This document shows, in pieces, positions 54,510-63,596 of a stretch of DNA of 64,000 bases. The notes under the pieces are model-generated. The model did not search any database. It was given only the letters and a program-made list of their open reading frames with translations, and had not been told where the DNA came from. Source of the DNA: Lepidodermella squamata (Eukaryota > Gastrotricha); contig JBLDXI010000033.1 in assembly GCA_047495785.1 (NCBI GenBank), forward strand, positions 434,001 through 498,000, written 5' to 3'. The translations under genes and the position numbers were made by a program. Positions within the stretch are counted from its first letter, which is position 1. Each line of letters opens with the position of its first letter.

Positions 54510-54591
54510 AACCAATAAAAAACTCAATATCCCTATTTCCTGTTTCTAAACAACCGAGACATGACAATCAAAGAGTTATTCACTGTTGAAA

Positions 54592-55716
54592 ATGCTGCTG
54601 AAATGTTTGACGATTCTTGCGACAGCAGCCTGGCCATGCAATGCGAACACTCACCTGGAGCAGCTGGAACCGTTCCAGCAGAAAATTTTGACAGCTTGTC
54701 CTCAATTGTGGCACGAATCGTTTTCGCCAACTTGCCCGGGAGGGGATAAAGGCACACGCTGTGAACCCTTGCAAGTTAGTGTCAATTTGATGCTCGACTA
54801 CTTCAATGGCATTGACGACGTTGAGGAGTACACCCAGATGTCTGGATCCATCCGGTTCTTGTACGAATTTATTTGCGACCCATTGCCCAGTAATCTAAGT
54901 GGCTATCATTACCTGAGTGACAAATTTTGGAGGCCGCGAATCCTCCATCACAATGGAGTTTTCAATAAAGGCATGCTGGGTGATACTTTTGCCAGGCGTC
55001 TGGTATTTAACAAACTTTTATACCCCGACCGCCTATGGTTCAACCATCAGATCCTTGGTATGTTCACCTCCGCTTGCGAAATGGACATTGAGAAATTCCC
55101 ATTTGACACCCAAACCTGCGAGCTGATCGTAAGGATGCAGGATACGTATGATGCTGCCGTTTTCTACAACTCTACCATAGATATCAGAGAAGACTTTATC
55201 GGCCGTGGTGACATTTGGCAATTGGTAAACAACTCTACACGGATCGATATCGTTTATTTAGCGGGGAATAGAAGCCGAGTCGTTTATCAGTTTACATTTG
55301 CCAGAAATCCTTCTTATTACATTCGGAGTTTGATGGTACCCTGCGCTTTTTTAACATCCCTTCAGATACCGGCGTTTTTCCTCCCTCCCAGCAGCCCTGA
55401 TAGGCCTAACTTCGCTGTTACGTTGCTTTTAACTATTAGCCTACTTCAAACTGAAATTCTGAATCAAGTTCCAACCAAACCATACGCAATACTAATGGGA
55501 TCCTATGCCAGTAATAGCTGCATGTTAACCTGGGCTTGTGCGATCTACTTCTTAGCAAGTTGCTATTTTTCCAAGACGTGTAAGAAAATAGCATCACAAG
55601 CCGTTTGCAATCGAATTCAGATGTCAAACGTAAGAGCGCTAGATTTGCTTATGGTAAGTATGGCTGTTCTAGCGTTTGCGGGTATTCAGTTTCATGGTTT
55701 TCATGAATATTTTTGA
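54592..55716 (+). CDS. Cys-loop ligand-gated ion channel subunit
   Basis: A single-exon subunit of 374 aa starting only 82 bp after the previous stop. Signal peptide MLLKCLTILATAAWPCNA. N-terminal module ILTACPQLWHESFSPTC. Cys-loop CEMDIEKFPFDTQTC. M1 MVPCAFLTSLQIPAFFL. Pore PDRPNFAVTLLLTISLLQ with Asp -1' and Leu 9'. M2-M3 linker VPTKPYA, lacking the usual final Arg. M3 region SNSCMLTWACAIYFLASC. M3-M4 linker about 22 residues, then M4 to FHEYF. Sister to the gene at 56736 (shared CPxxWHE and LNQxPxKP). AATAAA at 55793-55798. Confidence 0.95.
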   Translation: MLLKCLTILATAAWPCNANTHLEQLEPFQQKILTACPQLWHESFSPTCPGGDKGTRCEPLQVSVNLMLDYFNGIDDVEEYTQMSGSIRFLYEFICDPLPSNLSGYHYLSDKFWRPRILHHNGVFNKGMLGDTFARRLVFNKLLYPDRLWFNHQILGMFTSACEMDIEKFPFDTQTCELIVRMQDTYDAAVFYNSTIDIREDFIGRGDIWQLVNNSTRIDIVYLAGNRSRVVYQFTFARNPSYYIRSLMVPCAFLTSLQIPAFFLPPSSPDRPNFAVTLLLTISLLQTEILNQVPTKPYAILMGSYASNSCMLTWACAIYFLASCYFSKTCKKIASQAVCNRIQMSNVRALDLLMVSMAVLAFAGIQFHGFHEYF

Positions 55717-56735
55717 ACCATGTAAAAGTAGGGATGATTATATTTAAAAACTCGAGAATAGATCTTCTGTTGTCAACACCGTAAAACTAGCTAATAAATT
55801 CTTTAAATAAATGGAATGTATTGAAGTACAAATTGTCTTGTAGCGAATGAATGACGAAACGAAAACGAAAATCATTTTATTTGTTCTTAAATTTCCCATA
55901 CATTTTTAGCAATAATTTAGGAACAACGGACCATCAAAACCAGCAAAATCAATAACCAATAACAACAGGAAAATATAAAGGCACGAGCACAGGGTGAACA
56001 GGCGCTTGTCAGTGACAGTCCGCTGGAGACGCTATTGAGGAGGCACATTGGAGACTTATTTAGGAAACTAATTGACTTCTATTAACTATCTAACGTGCCT
56101 GAAGAGGAACAAATAAAAAGCGCTTATAACTAAAGGGCGAGGCGCGAGTCGACAAACATGTGACGTCATGCACCGTACTAAGGTCTGGATCTCTGAAAAT
56201 ATATCTCACCTGGGTTTTTACTTTGTCTCGGGCCCTCGATTCCCGCTATTTGTTATGTGTGCATATGGAAGCATCATCGTACGAGAATAAGCAAGATTTT
56301 TCGAGTTCCGGGGATAATTAAAAATTAAAAATAGAATACACGGTATAAAAAGTAAAAATTATAAAAATAGACTTTGATAGTAAGGCTGCCGGGTAAAAAT
56401 ACAGTTCAACCGAGACCTGATGGCCGATTACTAGTCAGTGTTTGCTTGATTAATAGCGGAGTTCTATGGCGTTTTAGGACCCCCCCAGTGCTCAGCCCTC
56501 AACTGAATTATGATTACAATTAGCTTACATATGATGGATAATGGGTTTTTTTAATACGGAAATATGATTCACATGGCAATTTCAAGGGCAAAATCGGAAT
56601 ATTCGCGACTGCGCTGCCGCGAGCATGAAAACATCAATACTTGATTGCGCAGAATTAAGTTAATAGTCGCTGCAGTTTCAAACTCTGAAAAATTTCGGTA
56701 TTGTTGGCAGTTCCCAAAGTTGGATTATTTATGAC
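55717..56735. other. Intergenic, no gene seen
   Basis: About 1 kb, AT-rich, with the AATAAA at 55793 and no recognisable coding frame or repeat. Confidence 0.5.
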
Positions 56736-57863
56736 ATGAAGCTGTCAAGCATCTCTCTGATTTTAATGGTTGTCATTAGCGTCAAAGCAGATGGCTTAAA
56801 CTATTTGTCCATGTTGGAACCTGTACAAGCCGACCTAATGGCTCGGTGCCCTCACTTTTGGCATGAAGCGTACACGCCAAATTGCACTGGTGCAACTGAT
56901 CAAAGTTGCATGCCTACAAAACTTCAAATTCAACTGATTCTGGACACATTCGAAGGCATTGATGACGTGGAGGAGAATTCATACTTCGCAGGCTCTTTAA
57001 GGCTGAAATGGGAGGTCTACTGTGATAACTTAACCACCAGCATGACTGGATTTCGCTACGTCGGTGATAAATTCTGGCGTCCGAGAATTACTCATGAAAA
57101 CGCAATTTCAAATGTTGGAATGGCTGGGGACAGTTTCACCAGTCGAGTTTTCATGCGTTCGGGTTTTACACCCGACGTTAAATACCGCGGCTTTGTCATG
57201 CAGATAATGGGCGTATTCTCGTCAAACTGCGCCATGGCTTTCGAAGACTTCCCGTTCGACGAGCAAACCTGCGAAATATCATTCGTTATACAGGATTTAG
57301 CAGCAGTTGTCTACTTCGCTAGTCAAGATATTTCGATATCTCCCGACTTCATCGGTCAAGGGGATAATTGGGCGCTGAAAAGCTACAATGGGAGCATCGG
57401 TGTAGTGAATATAACTGGCAACAGGAGCAGGGTCGTCTTCAAAATAACAATGACCCGAAACCCTTCATTTTTCATCGAAAATCTAATGGCACCTTGCGCG
57501 TTTCTAACATTTTTGGAAATCCCAGCTTTCCTTCTCCCGCCCGGCCATTCGGAACGGGCGAATTTCGCGGTGACCATTCTTTTGGCACTAACATTCTTCC
57601 AAGGCGAAATACTCAACCAAATTCCGATCAAGCCTCAACGAATTTTGATCAAGTATTACACGTCTGGTTGTTGCCTAATTGCATGGGCTTGTACGATCTA
57701 CTGCCTCTTAAGTTGCTTCATCGAAGAAAAATTCAAATCATGGACATCGAATCGAGTTCATAAGTTCATGACCATATCAAACATTAGAGCTCTCGATTTA
57801 GCGGTCGCATCTTTCGCCGCTATTTTGTTCGTTAGTTTACAGCTGGTGATTTTCATACGCTAG
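56736..57863 (+). CDS. Cys-loop ligand-gated ion channel subunit
   Basis: A single-exon subunit of 375 aa. Signal peptide MKLSSISLILMVVISVKA. N-terminal module LMARCPHFWHEAYTPNC. Cys-loop CAMAFEDFPFDEQTC. M1 MAPCAFLTFLEIPAFLL. Pore SERANFAVTILLALTFFQ with Glu -1' and Leu 9'; the Pro after Arg 0' is replaced by Ala. M2-M3 linker IPIKPQR; M3 KYYTSGCCLIAWACTIYCLL. It pairs with the product at 54592. The chain ends soon after M4 (LVIFIR). AATAAA at 57904-57909; the next gene starts 154 bp on. Confidence 0.95.
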   Translation: MKLSSISLILMVVISVKADGLNYLSMLEPVQADLMARCPHFWHEAYTPNCTGATDQSCMPTKLQIQLILDTFEGIDDVEENSYFAGSLRLKWEVYCDNLTTSMTGFRYVGDKFWRPRITHENAISNVGMAGDSFTSRVFMRSGFTPDVKYRGFVMQIMGVFSSNCAMAFEDFPFDEQTCEISFVIQDLAAVVYFASQDISISPDFIGQGDNWALKSYNGSIGVVNITGNRSRVVFKITMTRNPSFFIENLMAPCAFLTFLEIPAFLLPPGHSERANFAVTILLALTFFQGEILNQIPIKPQRILIKYYTSGCCLIAWACTIYCLLSCFIEEKFKSWTSNRVHKFMTISNIRALDLAVASFAAILFVSLQLVIFIR

Positions 57864-58017
57864 CTTACTATATGTACTTGTCATTTGGTTCAAGTTAAAT
57901 CATAATAAAAACTGGTTTCTGTGGATGCGAAGCTGAGTAAACATTCAAGCCATTAAATCTTGCCCATGAGTACGTGCGGCTATCATTTTCTGTAATTGCT
58001 AAATATTTCTGACTACC

Positions 58018-59172
58018 ATGCGGTATCTTGTTTTTGCTAGCATGGTCATTTTTGTGGCCGCCGAGTCTGTTCAAGATGTTATTGAGAATAGCACGAAGAA
58101 CGTGACGGCGCATCTTCTAACAGTTTGCCCAATGTTGACCCCTGAAACTTACTCCCCGAGCTGTCCTCTAATCGGAAGACCCGATTGCTATCCAGTCAAT
58201 GTTACAGTAAGACTCCAGCCTGAACGGCTCAACTCGATCGATCAAACTGCTGAAACTATGTCATTATCCGGATCAATCCGCTTCCAGTGGATTATTCCAT
58301 GTAAGAAGCATGGCTGGGAGAAAGATACCGCTTACTATTTGGATGAACGACTCTTCTGGACTCCGCATATCTACCAGCAAAACTCGCGTGATAATTTCGG
58401 GTTTCTAGACGGATTTTTGCGGACTTTTACTGTCCGAGTAGATGCAAAAGGGCAGTTGGTCTTCGCACTGTTTCTTTATGGCCACGTAGTTTCGACGTGC
58501 GATCTCGATTTTCGTCACTTCCCACTCGATTCCCATCAATGCAACGTAAATTTCTTGATGCAGGAGAACGCGAAAGCAGTAAAATTTTCTCAAACTGAGC
58601 TGAGGCTTGAGAAGGACAACCACTTCAAAACTGACCATGAAGAATTCGACTGGACGTTTCTGAATTACGAAGATTGGTATGACACGAAGGACATGGACAA
58701 GATAAAAAGAGCAGCGGCAATTTTCAGCATGAAATTCCGCCGAAATCCAACTTTTTATGTTACAAATTTCATGCTTCCTTATTGCGTGCTATCTGGAATG
58801 CAGCTAATCGCATTTTTTCTACCACCTTTCCTACCAGAACGGGCGATACTGAAGACAGCTATCTTGTTAGGAATGATCATACTACAATGCCAGATGTTAA
58901 ATTTTATCCCACCGAAACCGCAGAGAACATTGATGTCAATGTACACAGACTTCTGTTTTTTCCATTCCCTGTCATGCGCTGTATACTCGATCATAGCGTG
59001 TGGCATTTTCAAAGAAAGACCTGACCTTTTGAGGAAGAGATTGTGCCTGAGGATCAACGTTCTATCCATTAGGTTCAATCGATTGCTTGACCTTTTCGTT
59101 TTCATTATTGCTTTGGTCCTTTATGTTCTCGTCAACGTCTACTTTTTCTCGGTTGTATTGCGAATTACGTGA
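58018..59172 (+). CDS. Cys-loop ligand-gated ion channel subunit (divergent pore)
   Basis: A single-exon subunit of 384 aa. Signal peptide MRYLVFASMVIFVAA. N-terminal module LLTVCPMLTPETYSPSC. Cys-loop CDLDFRHFPLDSHQC, with Leu in the FPFD core. An insertion rich in charged residues follows before M1 (region NYEDWYDTKDMDKIKR). M1 MLPYCVLSGMQLIAFFL. The pore PERAILKTAILLGMIILQ is the most unusual of the array: Glu -1', a Lys at 4' and Gly at 10'. M2-M3 linker IPPKPQR; M3 MYTDFCFFHSLSC. AATAAA at 59214-59219. Confidence 0.94.
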   Translation: MRYLVFASMVIFVAAESVQDVIENSTKNVTAHLLTVCPMLTPETYSPSCPLIGRPDCYPVNVTVRLQPERLNSIDQTAETMSLSGSIRFQWIIPCKKHGWEKDTAYYLDERLFWTPHIYQQNSRDNFGFLDGFLRTFTVRVDAKGQLVFALFLYGHVVSTCDLDFRHFPLDSHQCNVNFLMQENAKAVKFSQTELRLEKDNHFKTDHEEFDWTFLNYEDWYDTKDMDKIKRAAAIFSMKFRRNPTFYVTNFMLPYCVLSGMQLIAFFLPPFLPERAILKTAILLGMIILQCQMLNFIPPKPQRTLMSMYTDFCFFHSLSCAVYSIIACGIFKERPDLLRKRLCLRINVLSIRFNRLLDLFVFIIALVLYVLVNVYFFSVVLRIT

Positions 59173-59618
59173 CTAGTCGTGTGGCCGAAAGGGTGTCCAA
59201 TCGGGATAAGGTGAATAAAGAATTTAGTAATTTACCTGTGTAGGGTAATGCGAGTTTCAGTAAATAAAATTCACACCTTACACCGGACTTGGCAAATTAA
59301 ATTTAAAAGAGCTGATATAGGAAAAAGTTTCCGCTGCTATTTTTTAGCGGCTTTTTTCACCAGGTCAGATCTGGTCCGCGTAGTAGATTTAGTCTTGCTC
59401 TCCCTTTTATGCAAAACGTCACTTAGTTTACGTCGATAATGTTTGCCTGAAGGCTTTTAAAAGCTGCACTATCAAAAAATCGATTATTTAAGGACTGACC
59501 GTGTAACAAAGCAGTCCGCTTACAGTGTGATCCCTTAGGCATTCACAGCAAAAATAAAACAACAGCTAATTTGCAAATATTAGCCAGTATAATTTTGAAG
59601 TTTTCATACTCAATAGGC
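59173..59618. other. Intergenic, no gene seen
   Basis: Holds the AATAAA at 59214. No other feature recognised. Confidence 0.5.
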
Positions 59619-60830
59619 ATGGTTGAAATTTATTTGGTTATTCTGAGTATTCTCAGCTGTTTCGTTTCAAATATTCTTACAAGAACAACAATGCAGTCGA
59701 AAACTACAATGGAAATTATTGATGAAGTAACGCGGGGAAAAACAGCAGATATCCTGAAAGCCTGCCCTCACCTTTCGCCAGAATACTCATCGCCAACGTG
59801 TTCCTTCATGGCGTATTTCCAGGACGTGAAGCTCTGCAATTCCGTTAACACAACACTTACGTTTACTCCGCATCAGCTAATTGGCATCGACGATTTTGCA
59901 GAGACTTTCGCTGTTAGCGGCTCGTTACGCCTTTCCTGGAAAATTCCTTGCCCTGGTTATATGCAAGACAAAGATACTACAATTTTCATCGATGAACGCT
60001 TCTTCTGGCGGCCTCTAGTTCACAACTACAACTCACGCGGCAACTTCGACTCATTTACCAAGCAATTTTACATGAAAATCGATTCAGGCGGAATGATGAG
60101 TTTCGACTATCTCTACTTCGGTGACTTTTGGTCGACTTGTAAGATGAAATTGGCCGATTTTCCTTATGATTCTCAAACCTGCTCTATTGAATTTATAATT
60201 CAGCAGTCCACCAAAGGAGGAGTGATTTCTAAAGCCGAGTTAAGCTTTGTTCCTGGTCGACTTCTTTTAGACTCGTCTGACAACTGGTTTCTCCTCAGGA
60301 CTGTCAATTACACTGACGTTTTGAAGTTGAATGGCGAAAATGCCAGTTTAGCCTCATTTGAGTTCACCTTTGAAAGGAATCCTTCTTTCTACGTTTCGAA
60401 CATTATGAATCCTTGTTGTGTATTGGCAGCTTTGCAAATTATTGCTCTATTACTTCCTCCGAACAAAATTGAGAGACCAATATTTCAAGCACTATTACTG
60501 CTAGCTGTTACAATGTTTCACGACCAAGCGTTGACTCGGCTGCCAGTGAAACCTCAACGCATTTATCTGATAACTTATGTTGATCTGCTCGCTATGTTTT
60601 CCATTCTTTGCACTGTGTATTCTTTGGTTTTTTGTGGCTTGATCGCTTCACAGTCTGAGTACTTCAACGGTGTGCTTTTTCGACACCTGAAACCACAATA
60701 TCGATTATCGCGTAGGCGGTTAGTGGACTTTTTTGCTCTTCTTATCGCTGTTATCGCATTTATGGCTATTCATGTTTTTGCACTCAGTTATGTTGATGTT
60801 ACTCCAATTTCTATGACATCTCAGCCATAG
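59619..60830 (+). CDS. Cys-loop ligand-gated ion channel subunit (last of the array)
   Basis: A single-exon subunit of 403 aa, the longest of the family here. The ATG at 59619 opens a signal peptide (MVEIYLVILSILSCFVSN). N-terminal module ILKACPHLSPEYSSPTC with a long spacer to the third cysteine (VKLCNSVNT). Cys-loop CKMKLADFPYDSQTC. M1 MNPCCVLAALQIIALLL. Pore IERPIFQALLLLAVTMFH: Glu -1', Gln 4', Leu 9'. M2-M3 linker LPVKPQR; M3 TYVDLLAMFSILC. M3-M4 linker about 27 residues. AATAAA at 60863-60868. It converges with the ENPP gene, stops 86 bp apart. Confidence 0.94.
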   Translation: MVEIYLVILSILSCFVSNILTRTTMQSKTTMEIIDEVTRGKTADILKACPHLSPEYSSPTCSFMAYFQDVKLCNSVNTTLTFTPHQLIGIDDFAETFAVSGSLRLSWKIPCPGYMQDKDTTIFIDERFFWRPLVHNYNSRGNFDSFTKQFYMKIDSGGMMSFDYLYFGDFWSTCKMKLADFPYDSQTCSIEFIIQQSTKGGVISKAELSFVPGRLLLDSSDNWFLLRTVNYTDVLKLNGENASLASFEFTFERNPSFYVSNIMNPCCVLAALQIIALLLPPNKIERPIFQALLLLAVTMFHDQALTRLPVKPQRIYLITYVDLLAMFSILCTVYSLVFCGLIASQSEYFNGVLFRHLKPQYRLSRRRLVDFFALLIAVIAFMAIHVFALSYVDVTPISMTSQP

Positions 60831-60916
60831 AAAGCGTGAGTTCATCGTCCCTTCTGAAATATAATAAAGTAAGAATTCAGCTTTCAGCTACGAAAATGAT
60901 GTTTGGCGTCATTTCA

Positions 60917-62756
60917 TTAGAAAAATACACAAGTGATAACACATGTGAGCGAAAGTGATGCGCAAAAGATAAAATACGCAAGTGAGGGTAATTCATGGGA
61001 AGTCGTCCACCATGGTAACGATTTTGTCGTTATAGTTTGAATCGAAAAGTCAAACGGGTCGACAGCAAAGAGGTCTCGAACTCGTTCAAGGCTAGCGTTA
61101 GTAGCAGCGGGTTGAATACCAGTGACATATGCCATGATTGCGTAGATATCTTTCGTCTCGAACATTTGAGTCGCTTTGAAGCCACCTTGTTTAAAAGCTG
61201 GACCGCGAGCCATGAAAAGAGGTTGCATAACGGTTTCTTTAGGGTCGTATCCATGGGAGGAGCTGCCAGACGAGTTTGCTGACTAGAAATGATTGGAAGA
61301 CATACTGTGGCCAAAAAATGATTAGAATTGCTTACTCTATGCATGTAAACCCCGACTTTACACAAGATTATAATGTCTGGGATTCTGTCGTTGTTTGAAA
61401 AATGTAACTCGAGCGGAACGTCTTTCTTCCAATAAACATTGAAGAGGCCAGTTTTCTGACTTGCTCTTGTCAAATTAGCCATAACGTCATCAGCTCGTCC
61501 TACCTTTGGTCTTACCCCCACATAGGCACCAAACATGTTCGGCTACAAACAAGTTACCACAAAGTAACGGAAGTACGAAAATAGTATGCAATGACCAAAT
61601 AGATTCAAACCCAAGCCATGAGAATTGACTATTGTCGTTGGAAATAAAAAATCCGAAACAATATATCGATGGAGATATTAGGTAATGTAAGTCTAGCCCA
61701 GATACCACTGGATTTTTCGGGGTTTTCCGCTAAATTATTGTTTTTAATCAGTAAAATCGCGCTTATAGGATGAGGCATGGATGAGGGATGTAGATCATTT
61801 TCCAGCAAAGTGTTTTAACTTTTGGGATATTAGACACACAGCAGGAAATGATATTAAAACTTACATATTCAATGCTCGCCATATCAACGTAATCACCGAT
61901 GAATATCATATTTTCTATGATAGCCATCCCATGATCAGCAAGGGTGATTATGTTCAAGTTCTCGTTGTTGAGACCGGCTTCTTCCAAATAGCGAAGAATC
62001 TTGGACAAGTATTGATCCGCTGCTTTCAGAGATTTTTTCACCGTATCAGATTGCGGTTTATTCTGATGTGAGACGTAGTCCGGCTCGTTGTTGTAGAGGA
62101 GGGCCAGGTCAACGTTTTCTATCGCTAAACAACGCACGGTTTCATTGATTCTTTCTTCGAATGTCACCTTGGTGTCATAAACCGCTCTGTGGAAGTCAGG
62201 ATACCCCATCGCGAATTCGACCATAGAACCGGGCCAATACGATACCGCAGTTCGCTTGTTACCTGTTCGTCGAGCTGCGATCCAAATAGGCTCAGCTTGA
62301 TCCCAGAATGCGGTATCGGTGCTGGAGACGTTGAATGTTCTGTTCAATTTTGGATCGTAAAAGCTGCTAGAGACAATGCCGTGGCTCTCAGGATACATGC
62401 CAGTAACAATAGACCCTGCAAATATAATGGTGGAACTATAAAACTTTAATCAATTACTAACAGTGATTGGGGAGGGTGTCGCTCGGGAAGACGCTTCGAG
62501 TAAGTTCGGAAATCAGTCCGCTTGTCCCGAAGGCTTTGAAAGTTGGCAGGTCATTCTCAGTTAAATAGAGTCTGCGGAATCCGTCAAATGAGATCACCAG
62601 GAGCTTTTGATTCAGCCCTCTTATTTCAGCCGAATCGACAAGATTAATTACAAGATACAGCCCCAAATGTATCAGAAGTGACGTTTTGTATACAACATCT
62701 TCACTGTTTTGAATGACTAGTGTGATATATTCGCATTGATGAGTTAAGCCTTGCAT
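60917..62756 (-). CDS. Ectonucleotide pyrophosphatase/phosphodiesterase (ENPP), 5 exons
   Basis: A membrane-bound metalloenzyme that hydrolyses extracellular nucleotide or lipid phosphodiesters. Exons: 62756-62462, 62415-61865, 61729-61706 (24-nt microexon, inferred), 61542-61336 and 61282-60917, giving about 480 aa in phase. Visible active-site elements: SFDGFR (metal Asp, ~58), PSDTLPNHW (nucleophile Thr, ~94), EPDYVSHQ (Asp and His), LADHGM (Asp-His) and SSHGYDP (last metal His), then MARGPAFK. All expected metal ligands are present. The hydrophobic stretch near residues 26-40 is a signal peptide or signal anchor; AYFIFCASLSLTCVITCVFF at the end is a C-terminal anchor. The microexon rests on matching the family's region after the DHGM motif. 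Confidence 0.88.
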
Positions 62757-62962
62757 CAAGCAATATAGTATGTATTTTTAAGGAACAGCTGAAAAAATGC
62801 GTTATTGCAGTTCTAACACGCAAATTTAATTTTTAATTTTATTAAGGCTTAAGGCATTCAGAGTAATGTCATAACATCATAGTCACGAAACAGCAAATGC
62901 GACAAAACAGCGAATACGTCGAAACAGCGCTAATAAAACCACGTACTTACACAAAAAGCGCG
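62757..62962. other. Intergenic with short tandem repeat
   Basis: Three imperfect copies of a roughly 17-bp unit around ACGAAACAGCRAATRC occur at about 62883-62935. No gene seen. Confidence 0.45.
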
Positions 62963-63596
62963 CTATTTATTATTGGAGGGTAAATTCGTCAACAAAAACT
63001 CAATCGGGGTGTTCGGATATTTAGCTTTCTTGAGTCCAAAAGGCGAATTAATCGTAAACAGGTAAGCTTCGAGGGTAGCAGAGTCAGCAATAGGGTTATC
63101 AATAATTGCCTCGCAGATTTTCTTCAACGCTTTGTTATGCCTCTCTACCTGTGGGTAGGTCCGCTTGAAGGGTAGCCCACTAAGCCCAGCCATGAGTCGG
63201 CCATCACTCAGATCCGGCTCCTTCTTGAAAAAGGAAATAATTTCGTACGGTGACGGGTGGGGCTTACCCACAAATTCCTGGAAGGATTTGTGCCAAACCT
63301 CCGCCTTGTTGTCTGAGGCCGGCAACACACGGACTTAACATTTCCAGAGTGCCGTGTCGAATCACGGGTTGGTATTAACCACCTTATGCCGATATAATCC
63401 AACATAATTATTTTCGAAATATTCGTAAAGCTGAATTAGGCCGTTCTCTTTTTTCTGCCACAGAAGGAGCCTGCAACAAGATCAAGCGGTAGAAGCGCAA
63501 TGCGGGCAGATATTTGCCCCATCTTTTCACCATCGGATTGCTGTTGTTTGCACCCTGCAATCCATATGCGCAAACATGACGGTTGACAGCCTGCAA
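62963..63596 (-). pseudogene. Mutator-like (MULE/FLYWCH-type) transposase remnant
   Basis: The C-terminal part of a MULE-type transposase in pieces. The first frame (63596-63408) holds YGLQG and KYLPALRF, matching the LPALAF region. A shift at a run of A near 63440 leads to a frame with YEYFENNYVG, then an in-frame stop, LWKC, another in-frame stop, and DNKAEVWHKSF with HPSPYEIISFFKKE (ending at 62963). This is the NN-x-EGWH and HPxIxxFIxxLKxE signature. One frameshift and two stops mean it is not functional. The catalytic domain is not in the window. Confidence 0.7.

Noticed and set aside
3759-60830. Horizontal transfer from bacteria because of the short M3-M4 segment
   Set aside because: The proteins keep the eukaryotic Cys-loop disulphide, N-glycosylation sequons, signal peptides and the animal-type MIPC M1 motif. 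Loss of the cytoplasmic domain is simpler.
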